64,000 nt of DNA from Bemisia tabaci (GCF_918797505.1 NC_092799.1:14718295-14782294); one strand, 5' to 3'. Positions 32,113 through 43,413 are shown, counted from the stretch's first letter. A program made the numbers and translations. Notes: generated by a model not told the origin, from the sequence alone.

Positions 32113-32283
32113 GTGGAATCCTGGTCATTCGAGAAATTCGAATTTCTCGCTAAACAAAAATTACAAAAAATGGGGGGGGGGGGGGAATCCGAACCTTCTT
32201 GCGGACGCACTTTATCAGTACTTCCGGACCGCCCGGAATTTTCACCCGGAATTTTCGGAATTTCCGGACTTGTAGACACCCTG
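32113..32283. mobile_element. MITE, family G, left part missing
   Basis: The right end is CTTGTAGACACCCTG, preceded by GGACCGCCCGGAATTTTC and AATTTCTCGCT. The left TIR and TCAGTAC array are absent. A 12-13 G run interrupts it at about 32171-32184. Confidence 0.7.
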
Positions 32284-33061
32284 TTTATTTCTTACTTATA
32301 ATCCTTCCCTTCATTTTCCTATACTGTTCCTTCACTCAGTTTCCCTTTTTTCAATTTTCCAGATGCAGATAGCCACTTTCATGGATGAGCCTGAAATGAT
32401 AATTCCTGATTGCAAAATGCAGTCCAACTGATCATAAATGTTTAAAAAAAGGGGGAAGGGAGGGCCAATTAAATCCGGGGGAGGGCTTGAAACTTTCCGC
32501 ACCCGTAAACACGGCTTTCCGGCTGATCCTGCTATACATCGACGCGTGCCCTCGGAAAAAACCACTGGAACCTTCCGGGGGCGGGGGGAGGGGGTGCGCC
32601 CCTGGGTGATAACATCGAGCTGACCGGCGGAAAGTGGGTGGCCTATCCATCACGGCGCGGCGAGGGGGAAGGGGGTGACGCGGACGTTCGGGAGGGCCGA
32701 TTCTCTCCCCTGTCACTTGACCTCGATAGATAGAGATCTTGGAGACGGGTGCTCCAAACTCCATCAATCGCGCCGCGCCACCGGCTCGCAACTCCTATCT
32801 CCTTTGTTGACACTTGATTGTTGCGAGCGGGGGTGTTAAAACATGCAACCCGAGGACCCAATTACCGACCTGGGACTTTTTCGAGCGGATCGCGCCGTGT
32901 GTAGAGGGGGGCGTCCCCGAGAATAATTCGGACGGTTCTCTATGTCGAACGGCAGAAATAAAAAAAATGCTGCGAATTTCCTTGATTTAATACTGATTGT
33001 GAGCCTGATTTCTGACCATCTAAGGGGAAAAAAAGTCAGGGACAAAAACTCCAGTGCCAGA
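32284..33061. other. GC-rich island (32440-32930) plus a family J fragment
   Basis: GAGCCTGAAATGATAATTCC...GCAAAATGCAGTCCAA (about 32386-32431) is the right half of MITE J. The island has overlapping frames on both strands and no domain. Confidence 0.4.
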
Positions 33062-33299
33062 AGCGTCTAGCCCACCTTCAAACTAGGGGTCTCAAAGAGG
33101 CTCATCGATGGAACTGTTGACTGTTGCCTTTCAAAGATCGTCGGCCCGACGATTTTTGAAGGTAACCGATGAGTTCGAGGTACATCACAGATCAGATCTT
33201 GAAATTTTCAAGGAACTCCGTGCAGAAATGTCTGAGAAATAGAAGAATTGGTGCCAGTTTGAGAGCCCCAGTTTGTCAATTGTAAGTGGGCTGGACGCT
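33062..33299. mobile_element. MITE, family Q, copy 2
   Basis: AGCGTCTAGCCCACC at the left and GGGCTGGACGCTA at the right. It is inverted relative to the copy at 25771 and contains the same inner palindrome around TCGTCGGCCCGACGA. Confidence 0.8.
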
Positions 33300-33303
33300 A
33301 GAT

Positions 33304-33612
33304 CAGGGTTGCCATAGAATTTAGAAAGTAAAATTACCTGCCACATTTTCGACGGTGAGTTATGCCAGGTGGTTAAAAAAACATGATATGAAATGATTTT
33401 CAAGTAAAATTTGTTGTTCGAAAGATCAAACACATTCTATCTCCCCCATTATCTCGCGTACCTTTTCGTTGCGGATACGCTCTCTTCTCGATATCCCAGC
33501 AGAATATCTCCAAAAGTCCGATTATTATTATTATTCACATTTTTCTGAAATTTCATGAAATATTTCACTTAAAATTTTAAGATTTTATTTTCCATGAAGA
33601 ATAGCAACCCTG
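33304..33612. mobile_element. MITE, family H, variant interior
   Basis: CAGGGTTGCCATAG at the left pairs with AGAATAGCAACCCTG at the right. GGTTAAAAAAACATG and TTGTTGTTCGAAA are typical H words. Beyond about 33430 the interior differs and carries an ATTATTATTATT run and AAATTTCATGAAATA, as in family Z. It lies only 4 bp from the Q element. Confidence 0.75.
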
Positions 33613-34113
33613 ACTGGGTAGGAGACACCTCGAATACGGCCAACAAAGCAGATACCCGAGACGGTCCATCTCAAGTCGCGATTCTACGCACCTGAAACAA
33701 CGATTTCACGCGCTTACGGAAAAAATGGGGGGAGCCCGGGACTAGACAAGTAAAGATGGAGTAATCCTTGACAGGGGTCGAGCCTGGTCCAGTGACGGAG
33801 TAGTGGTGGAGAGAGGGGGGGTCCGACTTGGGCGCTCCTGTCCCGACTTGGCAGCGGGCGCCACGGAGCCCAACGTGGGGGGCGGGGGGCGGACGGGGGA
33901 CACGGCTCCCTTGTCCATCGCGACCGGACAGCGATGTGCGATGCATAATGCACGCGGCCTAGGCCTCGATCGCCGATCACGTGTTCCCAGCATCGCCAGC
34001 GCCGATATCGACGACAACGACGACACAGTCTTCGTGGCCTGAGACCGACACGGCTACTGCTCCAGGCGGAATACAGGGTCCTCCAACAACGCACTGTTCA
34101 AATCGAGGAGTGA
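33613..34113. other. GC-rich island (33730-34060)
   Basis: CpG-dense. Several frames overlap on both strands (minus 33714-34094, 33742-34026, plus 33803-34042). None has a domain and composition explains their openness. Confidence 0.4.
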
Positions 34114-34620
34114 AATGGAGATGTTGCATGTGTGAGGAATTTGCGATTTGACTAATATTCTTATGTAAATGTTCGCGAGAAACAAGATGGTGCCACTGAT
34201 TTCCTCTGAAATCAACTCCCGAGCTCAAAAAAATCTCTCAAGTTGAGGCCAAAATGAAAGGGATATCCCACGTTATCCTGAGAGTCCACGTCTATATCAA
34301 GACAAACTTTCCATGCAAAGATAGGGAGCAAATACATTGACAGGGCTGCCACTTTATTTGGGGACTCCAAAACTGAAAACACGGCAACCCTGCTAATGTA
34401 TTTGCTCCCTATCTTTGCATGGAGAGTTTGTCTTGATGAAGACGTGGACTCTCACGGTAGGATGGGATATCCCCTCCATTTTGGCCTCAACCTAAGAGCT
34501 TTTTTTGAGCTTGGGAGTTGATTTCAGAGAAAACCAGTGGCACCATCGTGTTTCTCGCAAAATTTTACATAATAATCAACAGTCAAATCGCAGATTCCTC
34601 ACACATGCAACATCTCCATT
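34114..34620. mobile_element. ~507-bp long hairpin element, family R
   Basis: AATGGAGATGTTGCATGTGT at the left is matched by ACACATGCAACATCTCCATT at the right. Pairing continues inward: GATTTGACT, AGAAACAAGATGGTGCCACT, GATTTC, GAGGCCAAAATG, GGGATATCCCA, GAGAGTCCACGTC and CAAATACATT. The loop (about 34335-34398) is itself framed by AGGGCTGCC and GGCAACCCT. Single copy here; no clear target duplication. Confidence 0.75.
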
Positions 34621-36009
34621 GTAATCTTGCACGCCGATAGATGAGGGTTGCCAAGAATTAAAGAGCTCCCGCAACGACTGTCTACGAAAATGGAGGTAGA
34701 ACGTATGGATGCAGCCATATTGCATAGATAAGTTTGCATCCTAAGCACCCATGGGCCTTGTCATTGGAGCGGGTCACTGAGACAAATTATTGTTTGGAGG
34801 AGTCATCCGGATGTTTGCAAATGAAATAATAGCACTGGCACAGATTAAAATTCCTTCCATCCAATTAACTCCGGTTGAGGACGAACTTGGATTCCGAAGG
34901 CTTTTCGCTGCTTCTACACTCCAATATTACAGCTTTTAATCGCCCACCATACAATGTTCGTAGATATTTTCCCCCAAAATAAGACAAAATTAAACGGAGA
35001 ATGTGGCAAACTGGCTCAAACAAGTCCGAGTAGTGATAAGATACAGTAATAATAACAACAACGGTCAAAAACGAACCTATCTGATATGGATCTCTGATAT
35101 GATCATACAGCTCTGATATGATTCTCAATCTCTGTTCGGTTTGCGGGAAAGTTCAAGTAGGTAGATGCCCTCTTTTAAAGGCAGATTTTCTAACGTACTA
35201 TCTCTGAGTATTGCATAATAAATGATATGACGTCACAGCATAGGCACATAATCGCGAGAGCGGTTGAACCGGATTCAAGTTCAATGTTACCAGAGAGAAA
35301 AAAGTAATTTTAATCTGAAAGTAACTTTACCTATCATTTTGAGTGATTGATTGAAGTTGGAAATATGTAAAGCGACAATTAGGTTGTTATGAAGGACCAA
35401 AAACAAAATGTAGGCACAGGTACACAGTGAATTCCTTCAAAAAAATAATGCTTGGTTCATTTTCCAGGAGGAACATCGTTAATTCGATATAAAAATTAAC
35501 TTTGGGCTGTAGGGATTCCGGGTAAATTTTTGAAGGATAAACAATTTGAAATCACTATCTATTCAGCATTTGGTACAGGAATACTACAACACGGTCTCTA
35601 CCTCAATATCGATAGCTGAACTTCATATTGGCGGGAAAACTTAACTTGACCGCAGGATGTTGAAGTGTCTTTTTCCAATTATAATTTTTTTGCTCCGGAA
35701 AAAAGCGAGATAATGTTCTTATTTGACAATTTTCACTCAGAAAAATAATTTCAAATTGAAGAGACAAGAATGTACTGCATGCAGAAAAGGAACAAAATCG
35801 GAGATAGTTTTCATGGCAGTGTTTAGCTCTTGATTTGTCTTTCCACACTTATTAATTTGTCTGACTCGCTACAAGGTACATTTTTTTCGCAACTTATCTT
35901 GAGAGGACATCCTGATTCCAACCCTCTCTTGCTCTCAATGCAAGGTAATCATTAATCAACACCTCGATCGTTTAGCATGCAACCGATAAAATTAATAAAA
36001 ATACCGAGG
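34621..36009. other. AT-rich unique sequence, no gene seen
   Basis: Minus frames 34865-35128 and 35603-35848 have no domain. No MITE recognised, one of the longer MITE-free stretches in the central region. Confidence 0.45.
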
Positions 36010-36290
36010 TAGGGTTGCCACAAAATTTACAAAATGGAATTCCCTGACATATTTTGGTAAAGTTTCCTGACAATTGAAGATATGGCAGGTGGTTAAGAAG
36101 ACATAATTGAAAATAGTTTTAAGGCATTTGTTGTTCGAAACCTCATTCTAGAAAGTAAATAAAGTTGATTTAACAAATTTTCCCTGACATTTTCGTCATT
36201 TCCCCTGACATTTCCCAGTTTTCCCTGACTTTGAAAAAATTCCCTGACATTTCCCCCCTTTCCCGGCATTTTCTGACTATGGCAACCCTG
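36010..36290. mobile_element. MITE, family H
   Basis: TAGGGTTGCCACAAAATTTA at the left, CTATGGCAACCCTG at the right. CCCTGACATTT words recur at least six times. It forms the left part of a longer duplicated segment (see 36291). Confidence 0.8.
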
Positions 36291-36583
36291 GAGATGAGAT
36301 TAATCTCTGAAGATAGATTGAACTGCTTTACCTTTATGAAAATAGACGATAAAATCATGCATCTCCGTTTCTTGAATATCGACGATGAATTCACCATCTG
36401 GCTGAGGGAAGTAGTTATACTCGCTCACCACAATCGGGAAATTGTACTCCATTTTTACGCAGTGTAATCCAACGGCAACTCAACAGAAAGTCATCAAACT
36501 CAACAGTTTGATAAAAACGGTTTGATTAAGCGACGAAAGTACACGATTCTGTTTTCTACGGCTTGAAAATCCGTTGGATTCGG
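36291..36583. repeat. segment duplicated at 51800-52098
   Basis: Starting right after the family H element, GAGATGAGATTAATCTCTGA through TTTTCTACGGCTTG matches 51800-52098 at roughly nine positions in ten. The left flanks of the two H copies differ. Open frames exist on both strands of both copies, but most changes between the copies alter amino acids, so coding is unlikely. Confidence 0.75.
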
Positions 36584-37137
36584 ACAGAGTTCAGAAAAAG
36601 TATTTCAATGCCTCGAATCCTCGTTAGGATTTAATTATAAATGCGCACTGGTTATTAGCCGAGGTGGATGTGTCTTGGAAATGGATTAAAATTCGAATCA
36701 CGGAAAGTTGAACCGATGACACAATGGAAAAATAAAGCTGACTTAAAGAGATTATGAGTGTTTGAGTCTTATCAGCGAAATATGTATGCAGAAGGTATAC
36801 ACTGGATCTTACACTATGACCGTGTTTCGGCTAAAATTGAAACTTGCATTTTGTGACAGCTTGCCGGCTTTATTACGAACAACAATTTCAAGTGTTAATT
36901 TTTTGGGCGACTGGGTGACACACCTATTGTTAGAAAATATTGAAATAAAAAAAAAAAAATTTCTACACACCATCCAGCAAAATTTTCTTCGCAAGCCTCT
37001 AATTTTTTTGCAAATTCAAAGAAAAACGGGTTAATTGGGGTACTTAAGAATGTAAATGAAAAGAAAATTAAAGTAGACAGTGCTAAACGCACTAGTTCCT
37101 ACTAATACGTATAAGTACACCTCAAATCGAAGGTACT
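36584..37137. other. AT-rich unique sequence, no gene seen
   Basis: Overlapping plus and minus frames at 36762-37092 centre on an A/T run and have no domain. Confidence 0.4.
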
Positions 37138-37232
37138 TAATTACAGAATTAGGGCACGATGGTAATTATGGATAAACGGCTGAAAAACGACACGATGAAA
37201 CTAGGAAGAAGCCAAGGGGAAACTAGACTCAA
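37138..37232. repeat. ~95-bp direct repeat, left copy, flanking a family A element
   Basis: TTAATTACAGAATTAGGGCA at its start and AGGAAGAAGCCAAGGGGAAA near its end recur at 37460-37552 in the same order and orientation, on the other side of the MITE. Confidence 0.8.
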
Positions 37233-37460
37233 CACTGGAAAAAAAAACACATTGGATCTAGAGTCCAGACTCTTGAAAACATTGACAAGAAAAAGGACTC
37301 TTGATTCAATCAGATCTTTGCTTAAATCAAAAGGAAATTCGATCAAATTAAGAGGCTTCGTTCTTGATTAAAGCTTAAATCTGATTAAATCAAGAGTATT
37401 TTTTCTTGTCAATGTTTTTAAGAGTCTGGAATCTGGATCCAATGTGTTATTTTTTCCAGT
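37233..37460 (+). mobile_element. MITE, family A, between direct repeats
   Basis: CACTGGAAAAAAAAACAC at the left, TTATTTTTTCCAGT at the right. The core reads GGAAATTCGATC (plus orientation, two substitutions). The outer flanks are the 95-bp direct repeats rather than a clean 2-bp duplication. Confidence 0.88.
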
Positions 37461-37555
37461 TTAATTACAGAATCAGGGCACGATGGTAATTGTAGATATA
37501 GACGGCTGAAAAACGGCACAATGCAACGAGGAAGAAGCCAGGGGGAAACTAGCCT
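37460..37555. repeat. ~95-bp direct repeat, right copy
   Basis: TTAATTACAGAATCAGGGCA... to AGCCAGGGGGAAACTAG, about nine in ten identical to 37138-37232. Confidence 0.8.
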
Positions 37556-38171
37556 CTACGAACGAACGTAAAATATCTCGAATATTAACAGCGAGGAGGC
37601 AAAACGAATTGTGATCGATGCAAGTGCTTAGAAAAAAATCCAATCCGAACGCGAGAGTTACAGCGTACATAGAACGCGGTTCTGAGCGATCACACATGTA
37701 TTGTCGGATGCAGTAGTGAATGAACGATTGCAATTTTACGACTTCGTAACTTGGTAACGGCTGCAATTCTAAGGTGTTCGCGGTGACGCAAGTAATCGCA
37801 AATCGGAGTCACCTGAACACACTCATTTTCACTTTCGAGAGTGACTCACGAACGCGGAACCCTTTCGGTGAGTACCCAACCAACGGTGTGTTCGTCTCGA
37901 GATTTAAGCGCCACGCTTTTGATAAGAGATAAGACACGAGAGATAAGAGGCCGTAAAAAAGGCATGGAGTACATGTGCTCTCTGAAAGTAAGTGAACGAT
38001 GCTGCTGAGACTTTAAGTGGAGTGAATCACGATGACGCAATTGACAGGGGCCTCGGATACTTTTCGAATTCGAAATTTTCTGTTTGCTTCCTGAATTTTC
38101 TCTGCGTTTGCATAGAGAGATAAGTATAAAGCATTGAAAACTGAATCACTATTGGTACCGAGGTTTGTGCC
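37556..38171. other. unique sequence, no gene seen
   Basis: Minus frame 37473-37766 starts within the direct repeat and has no domain. Otherwise unremarkable. Confidence 0.4.
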
Positions 38172-38428
38172 CTGGTTACACGCTCAAATTCCGATCAAAA
38201 TGATGGCCAAGATGGTGGTCGAAAGTTATCTAGATTAATGTGTAAAATTAATTAAAACAGCGTGTTGATTGAAATAAGCATGAAATAAGCACGGTTGTGT
38301 GGAAATCAGATGAAGGATGAGCCCCACAGCTCCATCAAATTTTTGCAGGCCGCAGAAATTTGATGGTAGATAGTGCGCACCAGTCACCATTTGATCGGAA
38401 ATTGATGGAAATTTGAGCGTGTAACCAG
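38172..38428. mobile_element. MITE, family Y
   Basis: CTGGTTACACGCTCAAATTC at the left, AATTTGAGCGTGTAACCAG at the right; CCGATCAAAATGATGG and CCATTTGATCGG extend the arms. An inner pair ATCAAATTTTTGC / GCAGAAATTTGAT surrounds the centre. Single copy. Confidence 0.75.
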
Positions 38429-38691
38429 CACATGAGAATTGTCATCTGATGTTGATATGGAGCGTCGAGAGTTAGATTTCCCGCCAAGCTCCAGGCGATT
38501 TCCACGAATTATTTAACTGATTCAAGTTCCCTATGCTTCTGTTGTTCTTTCTGTTGGTAAAATCTCTTCTACAAGTTCAAACTGTAGGCTTTGAGGCTGC
38601 TATCCGTGCTCTTGTGAGCCCTCCTAATTTTAGAGTGTTGGCTTGCGAAGAAAATGTTGACAGAAACGGTCAAAAGCAGAGGAGCAGTTAA

Positions 38692-39133
38692 GGTGATTCG
38701 ATGGACGCCATATTTTGTGTCAGAACGGCATGCGATATATCGCATCAATTGGTTCCATAATTTCAGCTACTCGTCATTTTTCTCCTATTTTGAGATCGCA
38801 CTTCTGTTGTCAGGAGTCTAAAGCACTCACTTACCAATTTTAACAAAGAAATTTGACGTAATAAAGGCGTGGTTTTTTCAGAGAGAAAACATCGCATTCG
38901 AGTGCAGTTTCGATATCAGTATCGAATGCGATGTTTTCTCTCTGAAAAAACCACGCCTTTATTACGTCAAATTTCTTTGTTAAAATTGGTAAGTGAGTGC
39001 TTTAGACTCCTGACAACAGAAGTGCGATCTCAAAATAGGAGAAAAATGACGAGTAGCTGAAAATATGGAACCAATTGATGCGATAGATCGCATGCCGTTC
39101 TGACACAAAATATGGCGTCCATCGAATCTCACC
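38692..39133. mobile_element. piggyBac-like long hairpin MITE, family M, copy 2
   Basis: GGTGATTCGATGGACGCCAT at the left; the right end is its complement with one extra TC. TTAA lies on both sides (38688-38691, 39134-39137). The arms are nearly perfect for about 200 bp and the centre is CGATATCAGTATCG. It retains the TAGCTGAAAT/GATCTCAAAA block that copy 1 has lost from one arm. Confidence 0.9.
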
Positions 39134-39137
39134 TTAA

Positions 39138-39586
39138 CTCTAATCTGCGCATTTTAAAAGCGTCTGCACCACATTTCCTCGTAGAAAGGCTCCTAATATT
39201 ATGTAAAAACTAAGGTATGTAGAACTATGGAAACACTTTAAATAGAATTTCGAGGTAAAATCAATGCAGGGTGAAAGACCTGAGAAATCGCTGATAAAAA
39301 AGGGAAAATTCACGCTTTGAGCATAAGGCTAGGTACACTCTCGCACGTGGGTTGGCACTTGGCGCTTAGTTTGGCACTTTGCGTGTACAGTTTCCTCTCC
39401 GCCTTATCACTTTGCGTTATCAGTGCGGATGTCACAATGAATCGTATCTTCCGCCTAAAACGGCCGGACTGACAGACTGACACAGTTGATACCAACTTTT
39501 ACACTATTTGATTGCGCGACATTACACTGAGAATCTACGTCTAAAACGGCACAATGAATCGTTGAAAATAATATGAGCTACATATA
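39138..39586. other. AT-rich unique sequence
   Basis: GTTGGCACTTGGCGCTTAG and GTTTGGCACTTTGCGTGTA at 39350-39385 form a short echo. No gene or MITE seen. Confidence 0.35.
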
Positions 39587-40575
39587 TTTTGCAAAAACGC
39601 GAATCGGGCGCCTTTTTCAAAGGTCACAGACGTCTCGCGACGCAAGGTGGTTGAATAGCTTCTTCAGGGCGCCTTTTTCACAGTCACTGCAGGGCGATAG
39701 ACCGCGTTTGGAAATCGATACAGTTCATATCACAAGTTTGAGAAATTGGGGCAGGCTTGGTTACAGGTATCCTCAGCCGCTTTTTCGCAATAATCGGGCG
39801 TCTCGCGACGAACGTTCCTCAAAACGGTTCTAAAGGGCGCCTCTTTTGCGGACACTATGCGTTACAGCACATGGAAGAATAGATCCAGTCTTTATTACGG
39901 ATTTGAGAAGTTGAGGCCCGCTTGGATACATACATTTTTATCCTCAGGACAACTAAATAACACTACTTAGGGACGCCAGGCGTTGCCGTAGGGCGCCTTT
40001 TCGCGGCGATCGTTCTTCGAAACGGGTCTTGTGGGCGTCTATTGCAAGGGCGCTAGGCGTTTAAGCGCTCATAGGTACGGATTTGACACATTGAGGCGCG
40101 TTTGGGTACATGCATTCTCGGCTTCACCAACACCGATTCGGGCGCCGTTTGCGCGGGCGTCGAGCGTTGCCCTAGGGCGCCTTTTTCGCGGCGATCGTTT
40201 TTCGAAACGGGTCTTGTGGGCGCCTGTTATAAGAGCACTAGGCGTTCAAGAGCTTAAAAGAGCGGATTTGGCACATTGAGACGCGTTTGGGTCCATGTAT
40301 TCTCACCTTCACCAACACGGATTTAGGCGCCGTTTTCGCGGGCGTCAAGGGTTGCCCTAGGGCGCCTTTTTCGCGGCGATTGTTCTTCAAAACGGATCTT
40401 AAGGGCGCTTGTTATGAGGGAACTAGGCGTTTAAGAGCCTAAAAGAACGGATTTGACACATTGAGGCGCGTTTGGGTTCAAGTATTCTAACCTCACTAAC
40501 ACCGATTCGGGCGCCGTTTTCGCGGGCGTGAAGCGTTGCCCTAGGGCGCCTTTTCAGCGGGCGCTAGGCGTTTGA
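39587..40575. repeat. satellite array, 184-185-bp unit
   Basis: CGTTGCCCTAGGGCGCC-like words recur at 39981, 40165, 40350 and 40534, spaced 184, 185 and 184 bp. Each unit carries TCGCGGCGATCGTT, GGCGTTTAAG, GCGGATTTGACACATTGAG and GCGCGTTTGGGT. Degenerate units (GGCGCCTTTTTC, ATTTGAGAAGTTGAGG) extend left to about 39587. CpG remains abundant in the units. Confidence 0.82.
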
Positions 40576-41031
40576 GGACGAGGGGCGTTCTCCGGAGCGG
40601 GCGCGACAGGAACGCGAACGTGAAAACGGCGGCGAGCGCGGCGACGAAGATCATGGCGACGACGACGGTAAACAAACGAAATGGCGGTGGGCGTCGACTG
40701 GGGACGCAATCGCGGCAGCGGGCGGAATGCGACTGCCGACTGGAGCCGCGGCTGGAGTCAACCCGACGGACCGACCGCCGACGTGCCCGATCGCCCGCCG
40801 GAACCGCGACTTCGGCGACGGTCGACCGAGATTCGCCGCACGATTTGGCAGCGACCCGGTTGCCGGATTGCAGGAGAAAATTGCCTGATTTTGTGTAGGA
40901 GTATGTGGAATAAGCAGAGAAGCGGCAACGGTGGTGTTCGTCTGATCGAGTCGGACGAGCACGCACAATGAGCGGTTCTGATCGATCCAGAGACAAACCG
41001 AGACGTTCCACTACATGGAGCTAACAGCCAG
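40576..41031. other. CpG-rich island next to the satellite; possible promoter
   Basis: Extremely CpG-dense from 40576 to about 40880. On the minus strand an ATG at 40651-40653 with context GTCGTCGCCATGATC begins MIFVAALAAVFTFAFLS, a signal-peptide-like stretch, but the frame ends within the satellite after 37 codons. Plus-strand frames are open too, so composition alone may explain it. A minus-strand first exon is possible but unproven. Confidence 0.25.
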
Positions 41032-41322
41032 CAGGGTGTCTACTAAAACAGGCTGGCCAAGAATCGAAACTTTTACAGTACTTGTTCAGTAGATTCTCAA
41101 GAAATTCAGTACCTCCTCAACAGAAAAATTCAGTAATTTTTCAGTACATCCAAAGACGAAATTCGAAAAATTTTAAACATTTGAATGTATCGCTCAAATT
41201 GCGACAAAAAAATGAAAAATATTCCGGATTTTCTTGCGGAATTTCCGCACTTTTTGAGTACTTCCGGACGGCCTTAAAAAATCAGTACTATTGCCGGAAA
41301 TTCCGGACTTGTAGACTCCCTG
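41032..41322. mobile_element. MITE, family G
   Basis: CAGGGTGTCTACTAAAACAG at the left, CTTGTAGACTCCCTG at the right. Typical interior words. No matching 5-bp flanks. Confidence 0.85.
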
Positions 41323-41879
41323 CTGGTGATAGTGGCGAGTCTGACGGTAGAGGATTTCTGCCTGTGCCACATTTAAACGAATGAACACCCCTCTTTTGCT
41401 CCCTGGCGTTTGAGTCTCTTCCCAGCGAGTGCTGGAGGCTCTTATTCTACGTTAAAACCGGTAGCATCAAGAAATAAGATCATCGATGTCTTTTCCAGCC
41501 CTCTGATTGGCCAGCGATTCAAATTGAGGCTTCCAGTTGGACTGTGGAGAGGAGCCTTAAAAGGAGCATTAAAAATATGAAATCCATCGCATGTCGACTT
41601 CTGTTGCTAAGCTTCCTTTCGTGTGACCAGGTGACTTCTCTGCAAGATCCACATCGCCACGACAAATCTTTGATTATTTCCTTAGGGACACGGGGTAAAT
41701 ACTCTTTTGGAAGCTTTAACGACCAACACAAAGGCCAAAAATCAACAAAAGGGTAGAGTGAGCGTTCTGCTACTACGCTCTTGAGAAACTTGAAGGACAA
41801 AAACAAGACTTTAAAACAGAAAAGTTGGTGATAAAGCCAACGTTCATTAAAAATCAGCATAAAGCTAAACATCTTAATT
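41323..41879. other. unique sequence, no gene seen
   Basis: Opposite frames (minus 41519-41872, plus 41544-41756) overlap. The plus one begins MERSLKRSIKNMKSIAC and contains a leucine-rich stretch, but has no domain or splice support. Confidence 0.35.
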
Positions 41880-41881
41880 CA

Positions 41882-42111
41882 CACTGGGAAAAAAACACAT
41901 TGAATCTAGAGTCGAGACTCTGAAAAACATCGACAAGAAAAAAATACTCTTGCTTCAATCGGATGTTTGCTTAAATCAAGAACCAAGCCTCTTAATTTGA
42001 GCGGATTTCCTCTTGATTTAAGCTTAAATCTGATTGAATCAAGAGTATTTTTTCTTGTCAATGTTTTCAAGAGTCTGGACTCTAGATCCAATGTGTCATT
42101 TTTTTCAAGTG
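41882..42111 (-). mobile_element. MITE, family A
   Basis: CACTGGGAAAAAAACAC at the left, CATTTTTTTCAAGTG at the right. CA flanks both sides (41880-41881, 42112-42113). The core reads GAACCAAGCC. Confidence 0.9.
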
Positions 42112-42113
42112 CA

Positions 42114-43164
42114 GAGGGAAAAAGCTCAACTAATGTTGCACCCAACTAAACATCTTGAAGGAAAATTGTGCTCGCATGAGCTTTTTCTCTCTGTATTGAG
42201 ATTTGCAGCTTTATGCTGATTTTTAACGTACGTTGGTTACACCAACTTTTTCTGTCTGAATGACTTGTGCGTCTACTGCAATCAGTTTGTGCTTTAAAAC
42301 ACGTATAACTTATATATTTACCGTCTCATCACCAGTGCAAGTCGGTTGCGCACAAAAAGAAAAACTTCTGAAGCTACTGTGCGACGTGAGACTGGAAGAC
42401 AAAGACAACGAGTAACCAGTTGCAACAGTGGCATAATATAACGCACAAGCACACACTCGACAAAACCTTGAGCCGAGCTGTGCCGCGCTGCCATACTTGC
42501 CGACTCGGATTTGATAACGCTACAATAACGCATCTCTTGATAATGACACTTTTCATAGTAATAGTGGCCGCGGCCGTCAAACCGCCCGTGTTAGTGAACT
42601 CGACGTTGCGTACCCAATCAGCATAATCTATTCCATCGGGATTCAGGAGTTAATAACTCTGTTCCAGTTGATAGAGATGATTTGACGTACTTTACTTCGG
42701 CTGCTATGATGATATTGCACAAAATTGGTTTCAAAACTGAGTAAATACGCCAATGCTGACGGCGGTATATTGTTTGGATACGACTATTCCTGTTCCTGTG
42801 ACGTGTGTGTTGCATGATTAAAGAATTGAAGGCGTTTTGGTCGTGAATTGTGTTTATGTATGAGTCTTTTTGTCAGCCACTTTTTTAGGCATTCAGCCGA
42901 TAGCGCTTTTTGATTTTGATCCGCCAATGAGATGAGTCACTTTCACAGTAATACAAGCAAATAAAACCTTACTTACTATGTGCATTCACTTTACATCATC
43001 TGCATGAAACGTCCGCGATTTTTTCCCCTCTTTTTTTCTCCTTTTTTTCAAGAGCTCTTTGCAGCCTAAAATGACTAAGTCAATTATAAGTGGGCCCCAC
43101 AATGGTCATACTCCACCTATAAAGGTATTCTACACGAGACACGGTGTCCATTCTCTCTCTGGAA
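42114..43164. other. AT-rich unique sequence, no gene seen
   Basis: Several short frames overlap on both strands at 42318-42626, none with a domain. No MITE recognised. Confidence 0.4.
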
Positions 43165-43413
43165 GGCGGGCCAATTACTGAAATTGATAATAGATAAAGA
43201 AAAACAGGGCATATGGAGGGATCTTACTGCTGGCGGCGGAAAGTTAAGATTGACAAAGTAGAGTAGTAGACTAACTAACGGAAACCCATTCGAGACCCTA
43301 TATTTAGTGCATTAATTTCCTTCTTAATTTATGAAGAGCACCCATTTCAACCAACAGAATCACTCCACGGTCCCTTTTTCTTCCTTGTCTAAAGCTTTGT
43401 CTACCTTAGTCAG
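43165..43413. mobile_element. MITE, family S, diverged
   Basis: GGCGGGCCAATTACTGAAAT at the left, CTTGTCTAAAGCTTTGTC toward the right. ACCCATTTCAACCAACAG matches the copy at 57407. Confidence 0.65.

Noticed and set aside
36231..36467. Frame conserved between 36231-36467 and 51725-51976, which looked like a duplicated coding exon
   Set aside because: About ten of the base differences within the shared frame change the amino acid and only three or four are silent, the pattern of non-coding DNA. The opposite strand is open too.
40541..41011. 156-codon minus-strand frame across the CpG island
   Set aside because: Plus-strand frames are equally open and the first part is low-complexity Arg/Ser. 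Only the internal ATG at 40651-40653 with a hydrophobic stretch was kept, as a weak promoter/exon hint.
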